From Alitta virens (lineage: Eukaryota > Annelida > Polychaeta > Phyllodocida > Nereididae): a DNA stretch of 64,000 nucleotides. Position numbers and translations under genes: made by a program. The stretch covers positions 30,143,250 to 30,207,249 of the forward strand of contig OW028579.1 of the NCBI GenBank assembly GCA_932294295.1, given 5' to 3'. Below the pieces are notes generated by a model. The model did not search any database, was not told the DNA's origin, and saw only the letters and a program-made list of their open reading frames with translations. Shown here piece by piece: positions 34,528-46,900 of the stretch; the first letter of the stretch is position 1, and each line of letters opens with the position of its first letter.

Positions 34528-37500
34528 ATGGATAGAGGACATCATATCTCTATAGTCCTCATTTTTTCAGTGATTATATTATCGGCAGCTCAAAATACAG
34601 GTGGGAGTACACAATTTACACTTACAAATACTAACAAATTCAGATAATAATTGCAATCTTGAGAAAAGACTAAACAGAAGTTGGTCCGAATAATGATTAA
34701 TCATGGGACCTGCACTGTTTTCTAGCTTGATAAATGAGTATTGTTACTTAGCCATCTACTTTCTGTTAATAATTATGCCATGTGCCAGAATTCAAAATCT
34801 AACAGATCATACTATAGCCATTTTTATTTTAGAATGCAGAGAATTAGGGAGATGGGGCAGCACTTGTAGCAACTACTGTCATTGCAAAGATGAACTTCCA
34901 TGTGACATAACAACTGGGAAATGTCCAAGAGATGAATGTGCAGCTGGATGGCATGGCTCAACATGCAATGAAGGCATGTATCAACAGAATAATATCAGTG
35001 CATATATCATCTTATTATTTTCTATGAAAAATAAATTTATGAGATTAACTTTGTTTATTTAGTCTGTGCCACAGGAAAGGATGGTGAAAACTGCACTGAA
35101 ACATGTGATCATTGTTCTGAAAAGTCATGTGACAGATTCAATCGCCACTGCCATAAAAGTTGTGCCGCAGGGCAACAAAACTTCCCGAGGTGCGATCAAG
35201 GTAAGATAAATTGTTCATAGCTCTAACATCAGAATCATCCCAGGTTTAACAGTCAAAATGATGGATTATGACAGAATATTTATTTGCAGTTAGCCCAACC
35301 AAACAAATGTGTAAGGGATTACTACATACCAGAGCTACATTTAAATTGAACCGTCTCTGTGAGCTTGTGCGCACAAGTCAAAAAATAGAAACAGTGCAAC
35401 TTTCACTAACCATTCACATATTGGTCCATCTTTATAGTGGGTACTGACAAATAATGTCCAGAAAACAATGGATGACAGTTATTGTTATGATGAATTTATT
35501 TTTGTTGTTTTCTTGTTGTCATTGTTGTTTTCTACCTTTTTTCTTTTGCCAGCCTGTGCCACAGGAAATTATGGTGAAAACTGCAGTGAAACGTGTGATC
35601 AATGTTCCCAACAGCTATGTGACAGATTCAATGGTACTTGTATGGAAATGTGTGCGACAGGGCAGAAAAACTTTCCACAGTGCGATCAAGGTAATGAAGT
35701 TTTATTAGTTGCCCTCGTTGCCTGTATTGCTGACAACAAATTCTGAGCTACTGTCAAACTATTAAACCTCAATGATGTTAAAGGAGAAAAGTATGATCTG
35801 TTTTACCACATTAAAAAGGCACAGGGACTGTTATGCCTTGAAAACAAGCTAGATTTTCCACAAATACAGCTGGATCCTGCTAGAATTTAATTGCTTTGTG
35901 TTTAATAACAGATGCCAGTTTTTCCAAGGATACAATTGTTCCTGTGTACCAAGCACACCCAAAATTAATTTATAAATAAGTAACTATATACTATCATTTT
36001 AAATTATAATGTTGATGATTTTTTACAGCAGCCCCAGAATCAAATAATGCTCTTTTAGACAATTTATGCTAATTTATGCAATGAGAAAATTAACACCTCC
36101 TGCATCCGCTGGCCGAATAGATTCTTTACAACCTTAGACTTCTTGACAGCAAAGGTATATTGCAATTAAAAAAAGAAGTCAGATTATGTTTGTTTGTTTG
36201 TTTAGCCTGTGACAGAGGAGGATATGGTGTAAATTGCGAAGAAACATGCAGTCAATGTTCTGAACAGATATGTGATCGATTCGATGGACACTGTCATAAG
36301 GGCTGCGCACCAGGGCATCAAAACTTCCCGTGGTGCAATCAAGGTAAATTGTCATATATTCACAACATCACAAAATAAATGTACTTTTAAATGTACTTAT
36401 GATCAAATGTGTCATATGGTAACAATTGGAAGAAGTCATATTTTCGAATGAATACCATTTTCCAGTTCCAAACTAAGATAATTTACCCCTTCAGTCATGA
36501 TGTCATCAAAATAATGCCATCATGACATGACGTCACAGTTGCATAAGTGACATTGTGGGTGACAAAGAGAGTTAATATTAGAAGTAGAAAGCAGTAAGTT
36601 ATATTAGATATCTTTTTAAGTCAATTTTTTACAGCTCCATGCTTTTTATGAAAAATATCACCAATATGTACAACAAGTATACTATATTTTTGAAAATTTG
36701 TGTATCAGTTTGTTAATTAGAAGTTTTTTTCTATCAAAATTACCCAGAGTGTACTATGTACAGGTTCTCTGAAAGTACTTGAGAAGTTGCCTAAACATAG
36801 AACTGACTAGTTGCCACTAGATGTTCCTAGAGAGAAATTCACTTTTTATCTGCATATTATTTTTCTATGAGTTCTCATGCACCAATAGTCTATGCTGATT
36901 CGAAACAAGTACTTGGGCATCTAAATCAGAATCTTTTATTTTCCTAGAATGTGAAGATGGCTCATTCGGTGTGAATTGTTTAGGACAATGCAATTGTCTA
37001 AATCAAACTCACTGCAATAAGACGAACGGATTTTGCAAAAATAGCCTGTGTGCACCAGGGTATGAAATTTCTGACATAACTTGTCAAACTGGTAAGTTGA
37101 GTTATTAGGGTCTTATCCATTTGACAAAATATATATCAATCCTGCTAACATGATTTCTTAGGTTAAGAAAAAGGCTTCAAACACATTATATTGCCAGAAT
37201 GAAATTACTGTCTGTCATGCGTCAAATATATTAGCAACTATTAGACAGGACACAGAAAAATAATCAGGGTGTCATTTATCAAAGATAAAAAATTTATCAT
37301 GAGTTGAAAATTATATCAGAGTTTAATGAGATAATTTCCCTGTGTTCTATATATTTTATCAGAATGTGAACCAGGAACTTATGGTGATGCTTGTGCAAGT
37401 AAATGTGAATGTGGAAATGTTGATGACTGCCATAAAGTAACAGGAAAATGTGGAAATGGTAATGCTCTTTTATACAATTTACGTTAATTTAGGCAATGAG

Positions 37501-40500
37501 AAAATTAACACCTCCTGCATCCGCTTGCCGAATAGTTTCTTTACAACCTTAGAATTCTTGATAGCAATGGTCTATTACTAAATTTTAAAGAGCCAACGTC
37601 TCCGCAATTTAATAAAAATAAAACTGTTAGAAAGGCTCACAAAATTGTCTTAATGTAAAGGTTTGTTACCTTATAGTTAATTGACTTTTTAAATTTATTG
37701 ATGCATTGAATCCTTTTTTGTGAAAAAACTTTTTTCATGGTCTGTGAATATCATGAATGTGTTCAAGTGGTACTAGTCAGGCACATTTTGGTGCTTTTTG
37801 TGCAGTAATAAAATTGTGAGCTTTCTTGTTAAGATTCGAGGGTCCGTGCATTTATGTATAGTTGGTGTGATTTTAATCGGCTAGAAAATAGTCATCAAAA
37901 ATGACTAAAGTCAATAAGTTAGTCATTTTTGGGTTTAGTTTGTTAGAGGACCATGACTAAAGTGACTCCGGGGTCTAGACAAAGCCCAATGCAATATCCG
38001 CTGTTGCCGTTCAATAAAAACTAATATTGCACGAGATCCTGTGCAGTAAATAATTATTCATATGCCTCAAGCAATATTGGTTCTCTCTGTTCCATAAATT
38101 GATATTGCTGTGCAAAAATTGTGTTATATTCATCAAATGACTTTTTCAAGCTTTTTTTTCCGGGAACATTCTACTATCCTTTTATATATTGGGCATTTAC
38201 ATTCTGATTGAATGTTACATATTTTAGAAAATAACAAAGAAATATTATTTTCTCATTTTGATTTAGATACACAAAACGTATTTCATATTTTTGGCCCTGC
38301 CATCTCAAGTGTATTGGGAGCGTCGGTGCTTACCATGGTACTGACATTGGGTTGTTTTTTATGCAGGTAAGATGCAAATACTCACAAAACTGAATATTTG
38401 ATCTGAAATATTCCATTTTATGAATAATCATTCTTTACTTCTCAACTAATTTGGCTTATTTTTTTTTCTTTGCTTTTTTCTTATGCATTTTTTAATTTTT
38501 TTTTTTGGAAATTTAGGAGAAAGCGATCTGAAATTCGAGATGGAATTAACCTGTCAGAAAAACCCCTGGGCAATAAGAAAATTAACCACACCAATGAATA
38601 CATACCGAAGGCTGATGTAACTAATAGGTAGGGTAAATTTTTCAGAACAAGTAATACACTAATCTAGGAGTTCTTTTTAACAAATTATAAAATGGACAAA
38701 TAGCAAGCTTGATTCATAATATGTACATCATAATTATTTCCCAATGCTTCTGGGTCTGAAACTTAGCCAACTTATATGACCCGCTGCTAGAGTTATATGT
38801 AATGATGAGATGATAAGGCTCGGAGTCCAAACAGTCTTACACATTTACCCCATGGGTTGGGTCTTTTACTTGCCTCAGCATAGACACCGAGTATAAGGCA
38901 CCTCCAATTTAATGCCTCATGAGATTGATATCCAACTGGGCATATATATATTAAATATTTATCCACATTTTTCACATCCACGAACTCGTGGACGTTAAAT
39001 TACGAGCATTCACGAGTTGGTCAGCGCGGAAAGATGAGCACAGATGCTTGTGTATGTGTTATAATGAACACTCGTGTACCTGCATATATGTGCGTTCGTA
39101 GATAGATGTGGAAAGTGCAGCCCTCTAAGGCAAATTCTTGCCGCTATCGAGGGTTGATTGATGAGGTGAGAGAGGAAGAGCACCTATGTTACACATTTAC
39201 CCCATAGGTGGTGTCTTTTACTTGCCTCAGCATAGACACAGAGTACAAGGGACTGCCGATTTAACATCTCATCCGAACGACATCCAGCTGGGATGTTGCT
39301 CACGAAGGGTGCCCAAATTCCAGTCCTTCAGAGGAGCAGGCGAGTCTTTTACCACTAGACCACCCAGCTGTTCATGGACCTGCTACTCTGAGCACTCGCA
39401 CAAGTGATGCATTGGTAGCCAGAGGTGCACTCGTCTACCTGCAATTACGACCATTCGCACATGTTTCACTAAGGCCACCATGCAATATAATGCATCCATG
39501 TATGTATCATAATGATATAACCAATACTCGTGAGAGTGTGAGCTAATCTAGTGAATTTATTTGCAAATTCAGATAATTTGTGATAAAACATTACTGCTCG
39601 AACTTGACAATTGCTTGCATAACCACGAATGGTGTATTCGCCAATATGCACTCACACAAATGTTCCTGTTAGCAGGCAAATCACGAGTGCTCTCAATGGC
39701 ATATATGATCGTGATTGCATAACCATGAACTCGTTCACATGCAGATTCTGGCAAAATATATACCTCACATCCCAGTACACTGCGTGTATAATTATTATGC
39801 AAGTGTGATATTTTACAATAATTCTAAAAATTAGCAAGCAATGAGTTCAAAGCTCTATTCCAGCAAGATACTTTCATAACAAAAAAGTTCAGATTTTTCA
39901 TGTTAAATTTGAAATAATTAGTATTTTGAACAATTAGTCGAATGATAACTTGTTGAGTAGTAAGAAAGGGATGGAATAGCATAAATATTATGTAAACGCA
40001 TTTAAAATAATTTTGATTGCTTCTATTTTATATAACTGAAATATAGAAAAAAAAAATTCTAAAAACAACCAAATTTTCAAGCAAACAGTGAAATCACCCC
40101 CCTATTAATATATTGCGGTATCTATTTCAATTAAAAAGTGAGAATAGGTCATTCTATAGAATTTCCAGTCCTAGTTTTGGGCTTAGATGGTTAAACAAAC
40201 CCCTGCAGCCTCATGATTAACTTCCGGGTCCCACCCTCTCAGATGAATTTTGGCACTTTTAAGGGTTTGTTAGTTTAATTCTGGAATAATCAAAAATAAT
40301 ATAAAATTGGCCTATGATATGATTGACATTTAATTTGGACTAGAATTGAAGACCAGAATGCCAAACCTAAAACAAGACTACACGGATAAGGGAGCAGGCA
40401 AAATCTATCTCGACATGAGCTCGAAGTCTTGTGATGATATTTATGTGTAAGATACCATCTATACTACTTGTTTAAATAAATGTTTATCTTATTTTATCTT

Positions 40501-40879
40501 ATCTTTTTTGAACAGTGATATAATGCCATCTATACTACCTCTTTGAACCGTGACTTTTAAAGATTCTGAACGAAGCACCCTGTTGGGGATCATTTAAGTG
40601 GTCAAACCAAGATAGTATTCCAAATAGGCCAGTGTAGAACAACATCAACATCGCCGATGTAGTGCCAATGTTGTCCAATTTTGATATGCTATCTAGTTAT
40701 GCCGGGATTTGTGTTGAATATAGTTACAGATAAATTCCAGTATCACATGTTTTTTTTTCTTAAAAATTTCAATATTATTCATTTTAAATTTGCTTTGATA
40801 TACACCAATTTATGCACTATAATAGATTTTTTTTTATTACAGGAATTGTGGCCAATCTGAACTGTATGAAAATTTCTGA
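34528..40879 (+). CDS. Gene A: EGF-like single-pass membrane receptor
   Basis: Predicted type I surface protein. Coding exons: 34528-34600, 34833-34973, 35063-35200, 35553-35690, 36206-36343, 36948-37091, 37363-37458, 38267-38366, 38517-38627, optional 40357-40446, 40843-40879. It has 371 residues without the optional exon and 401 with it. Order: signal peptide (HHISIVLIFSVIILSAAQN), an EGF/laminin-like Cys-rich module, three consecutive 46-residue Cys-rich repeats each in one 138-bp phase-1 exon, two more EGF-like exons, one transmembrane helix (about 298-320) ending CFLCRRKR, and a short tail with NEYIP, an optional YLDM and a terminal YENF. Layout recalls MEGF/scavenger-type receptors, but no orthologue can be named. 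Unlike gene B it has no WSC exons. The exon ending at 34973 appears to use a GC donor. Confidence 0.85.
35063..36343 (+). repeat. Tandem exon triplication inside gene A
   Basis: Exons 35063-35200, 35553-35690 and 36206-36343 are each 138 bp, phase 1 at both ends. They encode aligned 46-residue modules with conserved CATG/CDRG, GENC/GVNC, CDRF and a common end, NFPxCxQ. Gene B has one such exon, so gene A expanded by exon duplication or B contracted. Confidence 0.85.
36040..36155. repeat. About 115-bp intronic direct repeat, copy 1 of 2
   Basis: AATGCTCTTTTAGACAATTT and on through GAATAGATTCTTTACAACC, repeated with about 90% identity at 37458-37575 in a later intron of the same gene. It probably marks an old segmental duplication that accompanied exon gain. 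Confidence 0.8.
37458..37575. repeat. About 115-bp intronic direct repeat, copy 2 of 2
   Basis: Starts exactly at an exon/intron junction of gene A (AATGGTAATGCTCTTTT). Partner of 36040-36155. Confidence 0.8.
38770..38960 (-). mobile_element. SINE 3' portion (antisense)
   Basis: The GTAATGATGAGATGATAAGG tail and the GGGTTGGGTCTTTTACTTG / AAGGCACCTCCAATTTAATG body match the SINE family. The tRNA-like head is missing. Confidence 0.6.
39100..39368 (-). mobile_element. SINE (antisense), near full length
   Basis: Close copy of 18612-18882: GATGTGGAAAGTGCAGCCC, GGTTGATTGATGAGGTGAGAG, the shared body, and at the right the reverse-complement tRNA head (CTTTTACCACTAGACCACCC). It lies in the long intron before the 3' exons of gene A. 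Confidence 0.7.
40357..40446 (+). pseudogene. Gene A tail exon with a degraded acceptor
   Basis: Homologous to gene B exon 48705-48836: both contain ATGCCAAACCTA and encode YLDM followed by a GT|GTAAG-type donor. The first third of the B exon, with its TTCAG acceptor, has no counterpart in A. The only in-phase acceptor is GAAGACCAG|AATG, with a poor pyrimidine tract. With it, the frame reads through to the last exon. Without it, the flanking exons (phase 2 to phase 2) still join in frame. So the exon may be skipped, alternative or dead. Confidence 0.55.
40607..40696. mobile_element. Palindromic MITE, CCCAGATAGC family, copy 9
   Basis: CCAAGATAGTATTCCAAATA ... TTTTGATATGCTATCTAG, with CAACATCGCCGATG inside, in the last intron of gene A. 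Confidence 0.65.
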
Positions 40880-41319
40880 ACAGCCCAAGAACTTGTATTA
40901 TTACTAATCATCGCTGGACAAGAAAGGCAATTGAAACCAACTCAGAACTCGGAACATTTTTATTTGAATTGAATTTTAAGAATTGCACTGCAATGAACTC
41001 CAATATACAGACATTTCTTTAGACTATTTAATATATCTTATGTCACTAAAAGTCAATGTCATTAGCTGATTATGGTGATTACCAGATAATATCCACTGGA
41101 CATACATGGTAGTGTGACATCCACCCAGCGATTTCCACATAAAATCCACATCGGCCCATTGTCGGACTACCTGGCGTGTGATCTGGGTAGGATCGCACAA
41201 AAAATCATGTCTGAATATTTTTAAAGTAAGCAGCACTTGGAATAATTCAATATTATCCTGTATTTCATTAAGTAGCAAATATATATATGTACAATACTTT
41301 CCTTTCAATTTCTAATCAA

Positions 41320-41325
41320 AATAAA
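41320..41325 (+). other. Poly(A) signal of gene A
   Basis: AATAAAGTT, 440 bp after the stop. Gene B has the same AATAAAGTTGATACC-like context at 49777, supporting homologous 3' ends. Confidence 0.5.
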
Positions 41326-41439
41326 GTTTACATCTATAAACTCAGACTCTTTATTATTTCTGAAATAAGAGATTACACAGAACAGAACTACAGAAATTTG
41401 TTGTTGAATATCAGTTCTACAGTTAGTTTCATAAAAAAC

Positions 41440-41660
41440 GATTGACTCTAGCTGTCTGTAGCGACCTGTACCTGGCTGTGGTCTAAACATGCTAAAGCCA
41501 GCTGCTTCTGTCCACTTCTATGGCTAATAATCGGCTTACATCTATCACCAGATAAATATAAATTTGGTAAATGTAATAAATTAATCTGATATATCATAAA
41601 TATGTACTTTAAGATCCGGTTTTGAGTAGCCAGCTATGACACCTTTGACTAGTTTCAATT
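41440..41660. mobile_element. Repeat family with CTAAAGCCAGC words, inverted copy
   Basis: GCTGTCTGTAGCGACC, CTAAAGCCAGCTGC and GATCCGGTTTTGAGTAGCC are the reverse complement of blocks in 42990-43290 and 19430-19650. Confidence 0.55.
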
Positions 41661-42985
41661 TGACGGCCGTTTTTTAATGTTTGTGGTTATCCTCTTCCCC
41701 GATATTTGCTCTACAGACACAAGTGAAGTAAGTAAAATAACTGAAACATTTTTGGAACCAATTTGACTGCAGTAGTAGTAAGTTGAGATTAACAAGGTGT
41801 AAACCCCCAAGGTGTTATTCATATCAGAATTGCTAAGAGGACAAGATGGTTAGAGAAAAACTGGACAGGTAAATGTTACCTACAGGGTGCGGCCTAAAAA
41901 CTTGCACCAGGCATCTCCTCTTTCGGGATAGCTCTAGGTTACTCAAATACTTATGAAGTCTTTTAAAGTTTTGCCACATTTAGTTTGGGGTATAAGCAAT
42001 TGGGCATCGTGATATTTTTGATTTTATAATGTCAGACAATATCAGTGTCTGAATTATTGAGAGGGTTCATGCATGCAGGGCATGTTCTGAGTGACACACA
42101 TCACAGAAGTCAAATTTCTAACTGCTTGCATGGTGTCTCTAGATGCAGAAAGTTTACAAATTAGAGATTTCCTAGTTGCTACACCTATGAAGCCACAGAA
42201 AATATAATATTAGCGCAGAATGCTTCCTTCAATGTTTTTTATATATGCACATATATATCATGGTATAAGATGATATTAAGGTTGGTTCTAGTTTTGCTAT
42301 GGAGAAATATAATTCCAGACGGACGTTTTGAATCTACAACTAATCTGAAGATAATCACATGATTTTCAGGAGGATTGGCCAGTTAATTAAACAGAAAAGA
42401 CAAAAAAATTGACCAAAATCCAAAATGGCACTTTCTGCCTCAAAGGTTTAGATGCTCTACCTTCTTATTAAAAATGAATCTATTTGCTCTATTTTTGGCG
42501 GCAAAGGTCAAGAAAGGTGTCTATAACATATCTGTATGATCAGTGATATAATCTAATGCTGTATTGCAAAAGCCGAGGTAAAAACCACCCGAAGGTGTGA
42601 TAAATGTGCATGTGCTATATTTAGATCCATATTATCTATAAATCTTGAAGAAACAAGAAAATATATTTATAAAGATAATTTAAGACTGTTATTACTTTTG
42701 TGTGTATGATTGCAGCTGCATTTGATCACTGTCAATTGAGGCAATAACAAAAGAGGTAACAGTAGCTGCTGGTGCAACTTTTTATGCCGCCCCTGTATAT
42801 GATCATATATCCAGATATGTAAAGAACATGAAAGGGTGTAGAGGATATTGATAACCAAAAGTCTTAAAACCTAGATCTGGTAGTGGCAAGGTCAGCACAT
42901 GAAAATTTAGTAGGTAACAGACCATATTGTTTGCCATTAGTTTCATTAAAATTGGGCAATCAAATTAAACCTAGATAAAGTTAGA
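41661..42985. other. Intergenic, nothing recognised
   Basis: No exon or repeat family seen between genes A and B here. Confidence 0.4.
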
Positions 42986-42989
42986 TAAG

Positions 42990-43290
42990 TTCTACTGTAC
43001 GATGCTTCCTGCCACTAGACGGAACTGTCTGGCTGCTCAAAGCCAGGTCTAAAAGTAAATCCAGCACCATCCAATACTTACGCGTATTTATCATTATTTG
43101 TTGAGAAATGCATGTCTATTGTGCATACATATTTATGATATATTTAATTATATTTTTACATTATGAATGTTTACATTTTTTCATTGGTGGTAGGCATAAA
43201 CCAGCTAAGGTAGCAGTAGACAAAAGTGGCTGAGTTTAGCCAGCTATAGCTACAACCAGAAATAGGTCGCTACAGCTGTCAAGAGTCAAC
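42990..43290. mobile_element. Repeat family with CTAAAGCCAGC words, copy 2
   Basis: Direct-orientation relative of 19430-19650: GACGGAACTGTCTGGCTGC, AAGCCAGGTCTAAAAG, and the right end GTTTAGCCAGCTATAGC ... GTCGCTACAGC. Confidence 0.55.
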
Positions 43291-43659
43291 CATATATTTT
43301 TTAAACTAACTGTACTCTATGGGACATCCTCTTAAATCTCAGGAAGGTACCTACCAGTCAGACATATCAGGATTCAGGGCTAAAACTGCATAATGGCATA
43401 TAATATCAAACTAAGAAAGTCTGCTAGACTGCACTAAGGTTACCATGGCCGAATACCTGAAAGTTTACCAACTGGGGTTTGATTTCTGTATCTACAGAAT
43501 ATTTCATTCCTTCAAATTGTTTGCAATGAAAACAGGAACAAGTTCATCATAACCTCTAAGGCAAGGTCACACCATGTCAGTCAATGTTGACTAAGGTTGG
43601 AATTGGTGGATGTCTTAACCATTAATTAGGCCACTCAGCATGCATGATAAATAAACTTA

Positions 43660-43901
43660 TCTCATATATTATCTGACAACTCTAATTTCATTAAGCACTA
43701 CCTTGCAACAATATTAACCAAATTATTACAATCTCACTTCCGTATCATGTTTTGTTAATTGAACCAAATCATCCACTTTTTTATATCAGCACATGTAGGG
43801 TCATGCAGGAACCTAACTTTCCCAATTATTTAAAACCAAAAGTATATTTTAAGAGCAATAATGCCAATAGCAGCAGTGATTTACATGGTTGTTTGAGGAT
43901 C
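43660..43901 (+). promoter_or_regulatory. Upstream region of gene B shared with gene C
   Basis: The block ATTTCATTAAGCA...TATTAACCAAATTAT and ATCATGTTTTGTTAA is closely repeated upstream of gene C (about 50360-50470), and the sequence stays alignable up to the start codons. It is a candidate promoter because it was retained in both copies. No TATA box stands out. Confidence 0.35.
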
Positions 43902-46900
43902 ATGGAAAGAGGACATCATATTTCCATCGTCCTCCTATTTTCGGTGATTATATCATCCGCCGCTCAAAATGCAGGTGAGGACATGAAATCTGAAGTTACG
44001 TTGTTATAACACATTCAGCTAACCATCGAATGTTAAACTAGTGATGATAAAAAGATTACACATTCATAATGTGGTAATTAAGTAAACAAAAAGAAAATCT
44101 ATTTGCAGGTAATTTTATTATGGGCTGTGTATCCACAGAGGGTAGAGTTACTTTTCTAGCTAAATGGTGTTACAATGAGCCCCTTTAGCTGTTCAGTTTG
44201 TTAACGCCGCATAAAGTCCCATTCCCACCTTTAAGAACTGCTTGCCAATTTTTCACCAAATATGACGAATTCTGAGACGGCAAAGTTTCTAGCAGTTTGC
44301 CAGTTTCATAAGTCCACTGACAACCTACACACATACGATGTCTGACAACGTCCGATGAAGTTTGTAGCAGACTATGATGATTTTTGAATGAGACTAATTG
44401 CTATGAAAGAATAGGGAAGTTATTAGGGTAATTGCAAGTATCATCTTTATGCATTCCAGATCCAAGCTACTTAGGTTGTTTTCATGAGCATGCTGTCCAC
44501 AACAAACCATGGAATGATGTGACAAGGAATGTGGCGGGCCTAATGACCATAGATGCTTGTGCCAGACAATGTGCCTCACGGAGGTATTTATATTCGGGTT
44601 TAAAGGTAATATTTGAAGGCAGTTAAATGAAATGCTGAATTCAAATTCATAGACAAATATTTTGACTCACAACATACAATTAGGGTGTATAGAATGAGTG
44701 ACAATCAGTGGCACGTTTTGCTTTCAAGTCATTTAGCCTCAGTCAAATGTAAGGTGACATGCTGAAAGTCAACAAAATAGTCATAGATAATGACACAAAT
44801 GATACTGCCCATAGGCCAGATATCATACCTGATGACTAAGTCGACCCATACTGAGTGGATTTAGAAAAAAACAATCTGCCATGTTATCTGGCAAAGGCTG
44901 ACTTGTTACATTATTGAAACTAAAGAAAAAAATGGATTTTAAACAATGTCAGATTGTCTAAACAAACAATTCAAAATTGATAATATATCTGAGATGACAT
45001 GCCAGATTGAGTCTACATCAGACCATCTTTGACTAGCATTGACCGATGATGGACCAACGTTTGGCTGACATGGCATGTTACCTGGAATCTTGGTTTTAAA
45101 AATAGTGTCCTTTTGTTTTACATCAGAATGGCAAAAAATGTTGGTGCAGCAGTGAGCCAGTTTATGGTGTTAACATCTGCACAGGATGTTGTGAAACGTC
45201 TTGTGAAGGAGATACATCTTTGAAATGTGGTGGAGCAGATGCCTATGATATATATGAAGCAGGTAACCATTTTCACTACTATCTAACAGGCTGGCATCAG
45301 GCTGTATATTATACATGACACTTACATGTATTGGTTTGTTTTTACCAGTGGTAGACAGAAGATACCTCGGATGTTACAAAGACAAGCACGTTCCAGATCA
45401 CGATCGTATTTTTCAAAAGAAGCATTACTCTGACGATCAAACAACTGAGAAGTGCATCCAGTTTTGCGCAAGTCAAAACTTCCCCTTGTCCGGAACTCAG
45501 GTAAGTACTCTTGTCATGATTTAAATACAGACTGTTAATTTTTATCAAGATGGTGCTTCCATATTGGGCCATCTGCATGGCATGTTATCTGTTGGTGTCT
45601 TCACTGTGTGCCTGCCATGGCATTCATTTTGATAAGTTGTCATGTTACCAGATATATAGTGATTTAACCAAGTCATTTTATTTTACCAGTATTATAATGA
45701 ATGCTTTTGCGGCCATGGTGGCTATGACAAGTACGGAAGATGTGTCTCACAGAGTAACTGCAGATGCAGCATGCCATGCACGGGTGACCAGACTGAGATC
45801 TGTGGAAGAGGTCTTGCCATGTCGGTTTACAAAACAGGTAATTAATGTAAATTACCAAGTGTATGAAAGGTTTTTGAGTTAGATCTATATTGGAGGCAAT
45901 TACAGCTCCATGAGCCAAAAATGTTTAATCAACGTGTGATCAACGTCTTTTCCCAAGGCTTAACGTTGACAGGTCACCTAAGATGGGGTCATGTCAACAT
46001 CTTTGGCTCAACGTCTAATCAATGTCGTGCCCCCAATGTTGAAATAACGAGCCAGCCATAGGCTCTGACTGAGCAGTACACAAGTTCAGTCTACCCTCAA
46101 CTTTAAAGTACAAAATAATATACGTTTGTTTCTTTAAAGTCATTCAAACTATGCATACTTATAATATAACCTTTCAAAGAAATAGCTAATGCCTCAATAT
46201 TGATGAAAAAAGAGTAACGCAATAGAAAACTCTGAAAAAATGCATATATATAACAAAGTTAATAATGTATAATTTTGTACACAATACGTGATTTCAACAT
46301 CATCAAGACGTTGGCAGGGAAGCTTTTAAACAACATCTAGTTCTAGACATTTTGAAGATGTTTAGAAGTTGTTGCATGACATGGTGTGTCTGGCCTAATT
46401 TCAATGTTTTTGTGCTCTCTGGGAGAGATTAAAAACTAGCAAAACTTCCAGGAATTTCAAATTCTAAAAATTAATACAGGTGTTAAAGCTTTGCAAAAGT
46501 TCAAAATTAACATAAGTATGTATCTAATACTGTAAGATATTATTCAAATATATGTAAATTTATGGGAAAGCAGTGAGGCAGGGTGTAGCTTGAGACACTT
46601 TTCCATATATCAATTAATCATACACATAACATAATGCTATATAGATCCAGGTTATATGATCTAAATACACATGTGCATGGGACCTGCACTGTTTTCTAGC
46701 TTGATAAATGAGTATTGTTACTTAGCCATCTACTTTCTGTTAATAATTATGCCATGTGCCAGAATTCAAAATCAAACAGATCATACTATAGCCATTTTTA
46801 TTTTAGAATGCAGAGAATTAGGGAGATGGGGCAGCACTTGCAGTAACTACTGTCATTGCAAAGATGAACTTCCATGTGACATAACAACTGGGAAATGTCC

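Noticed and set aside
45342..45918. Minus-strand frames over gene B WSC exons
   Set aside because: Shadows of plus-strand exons, which have domain motifs and matched splice phases.
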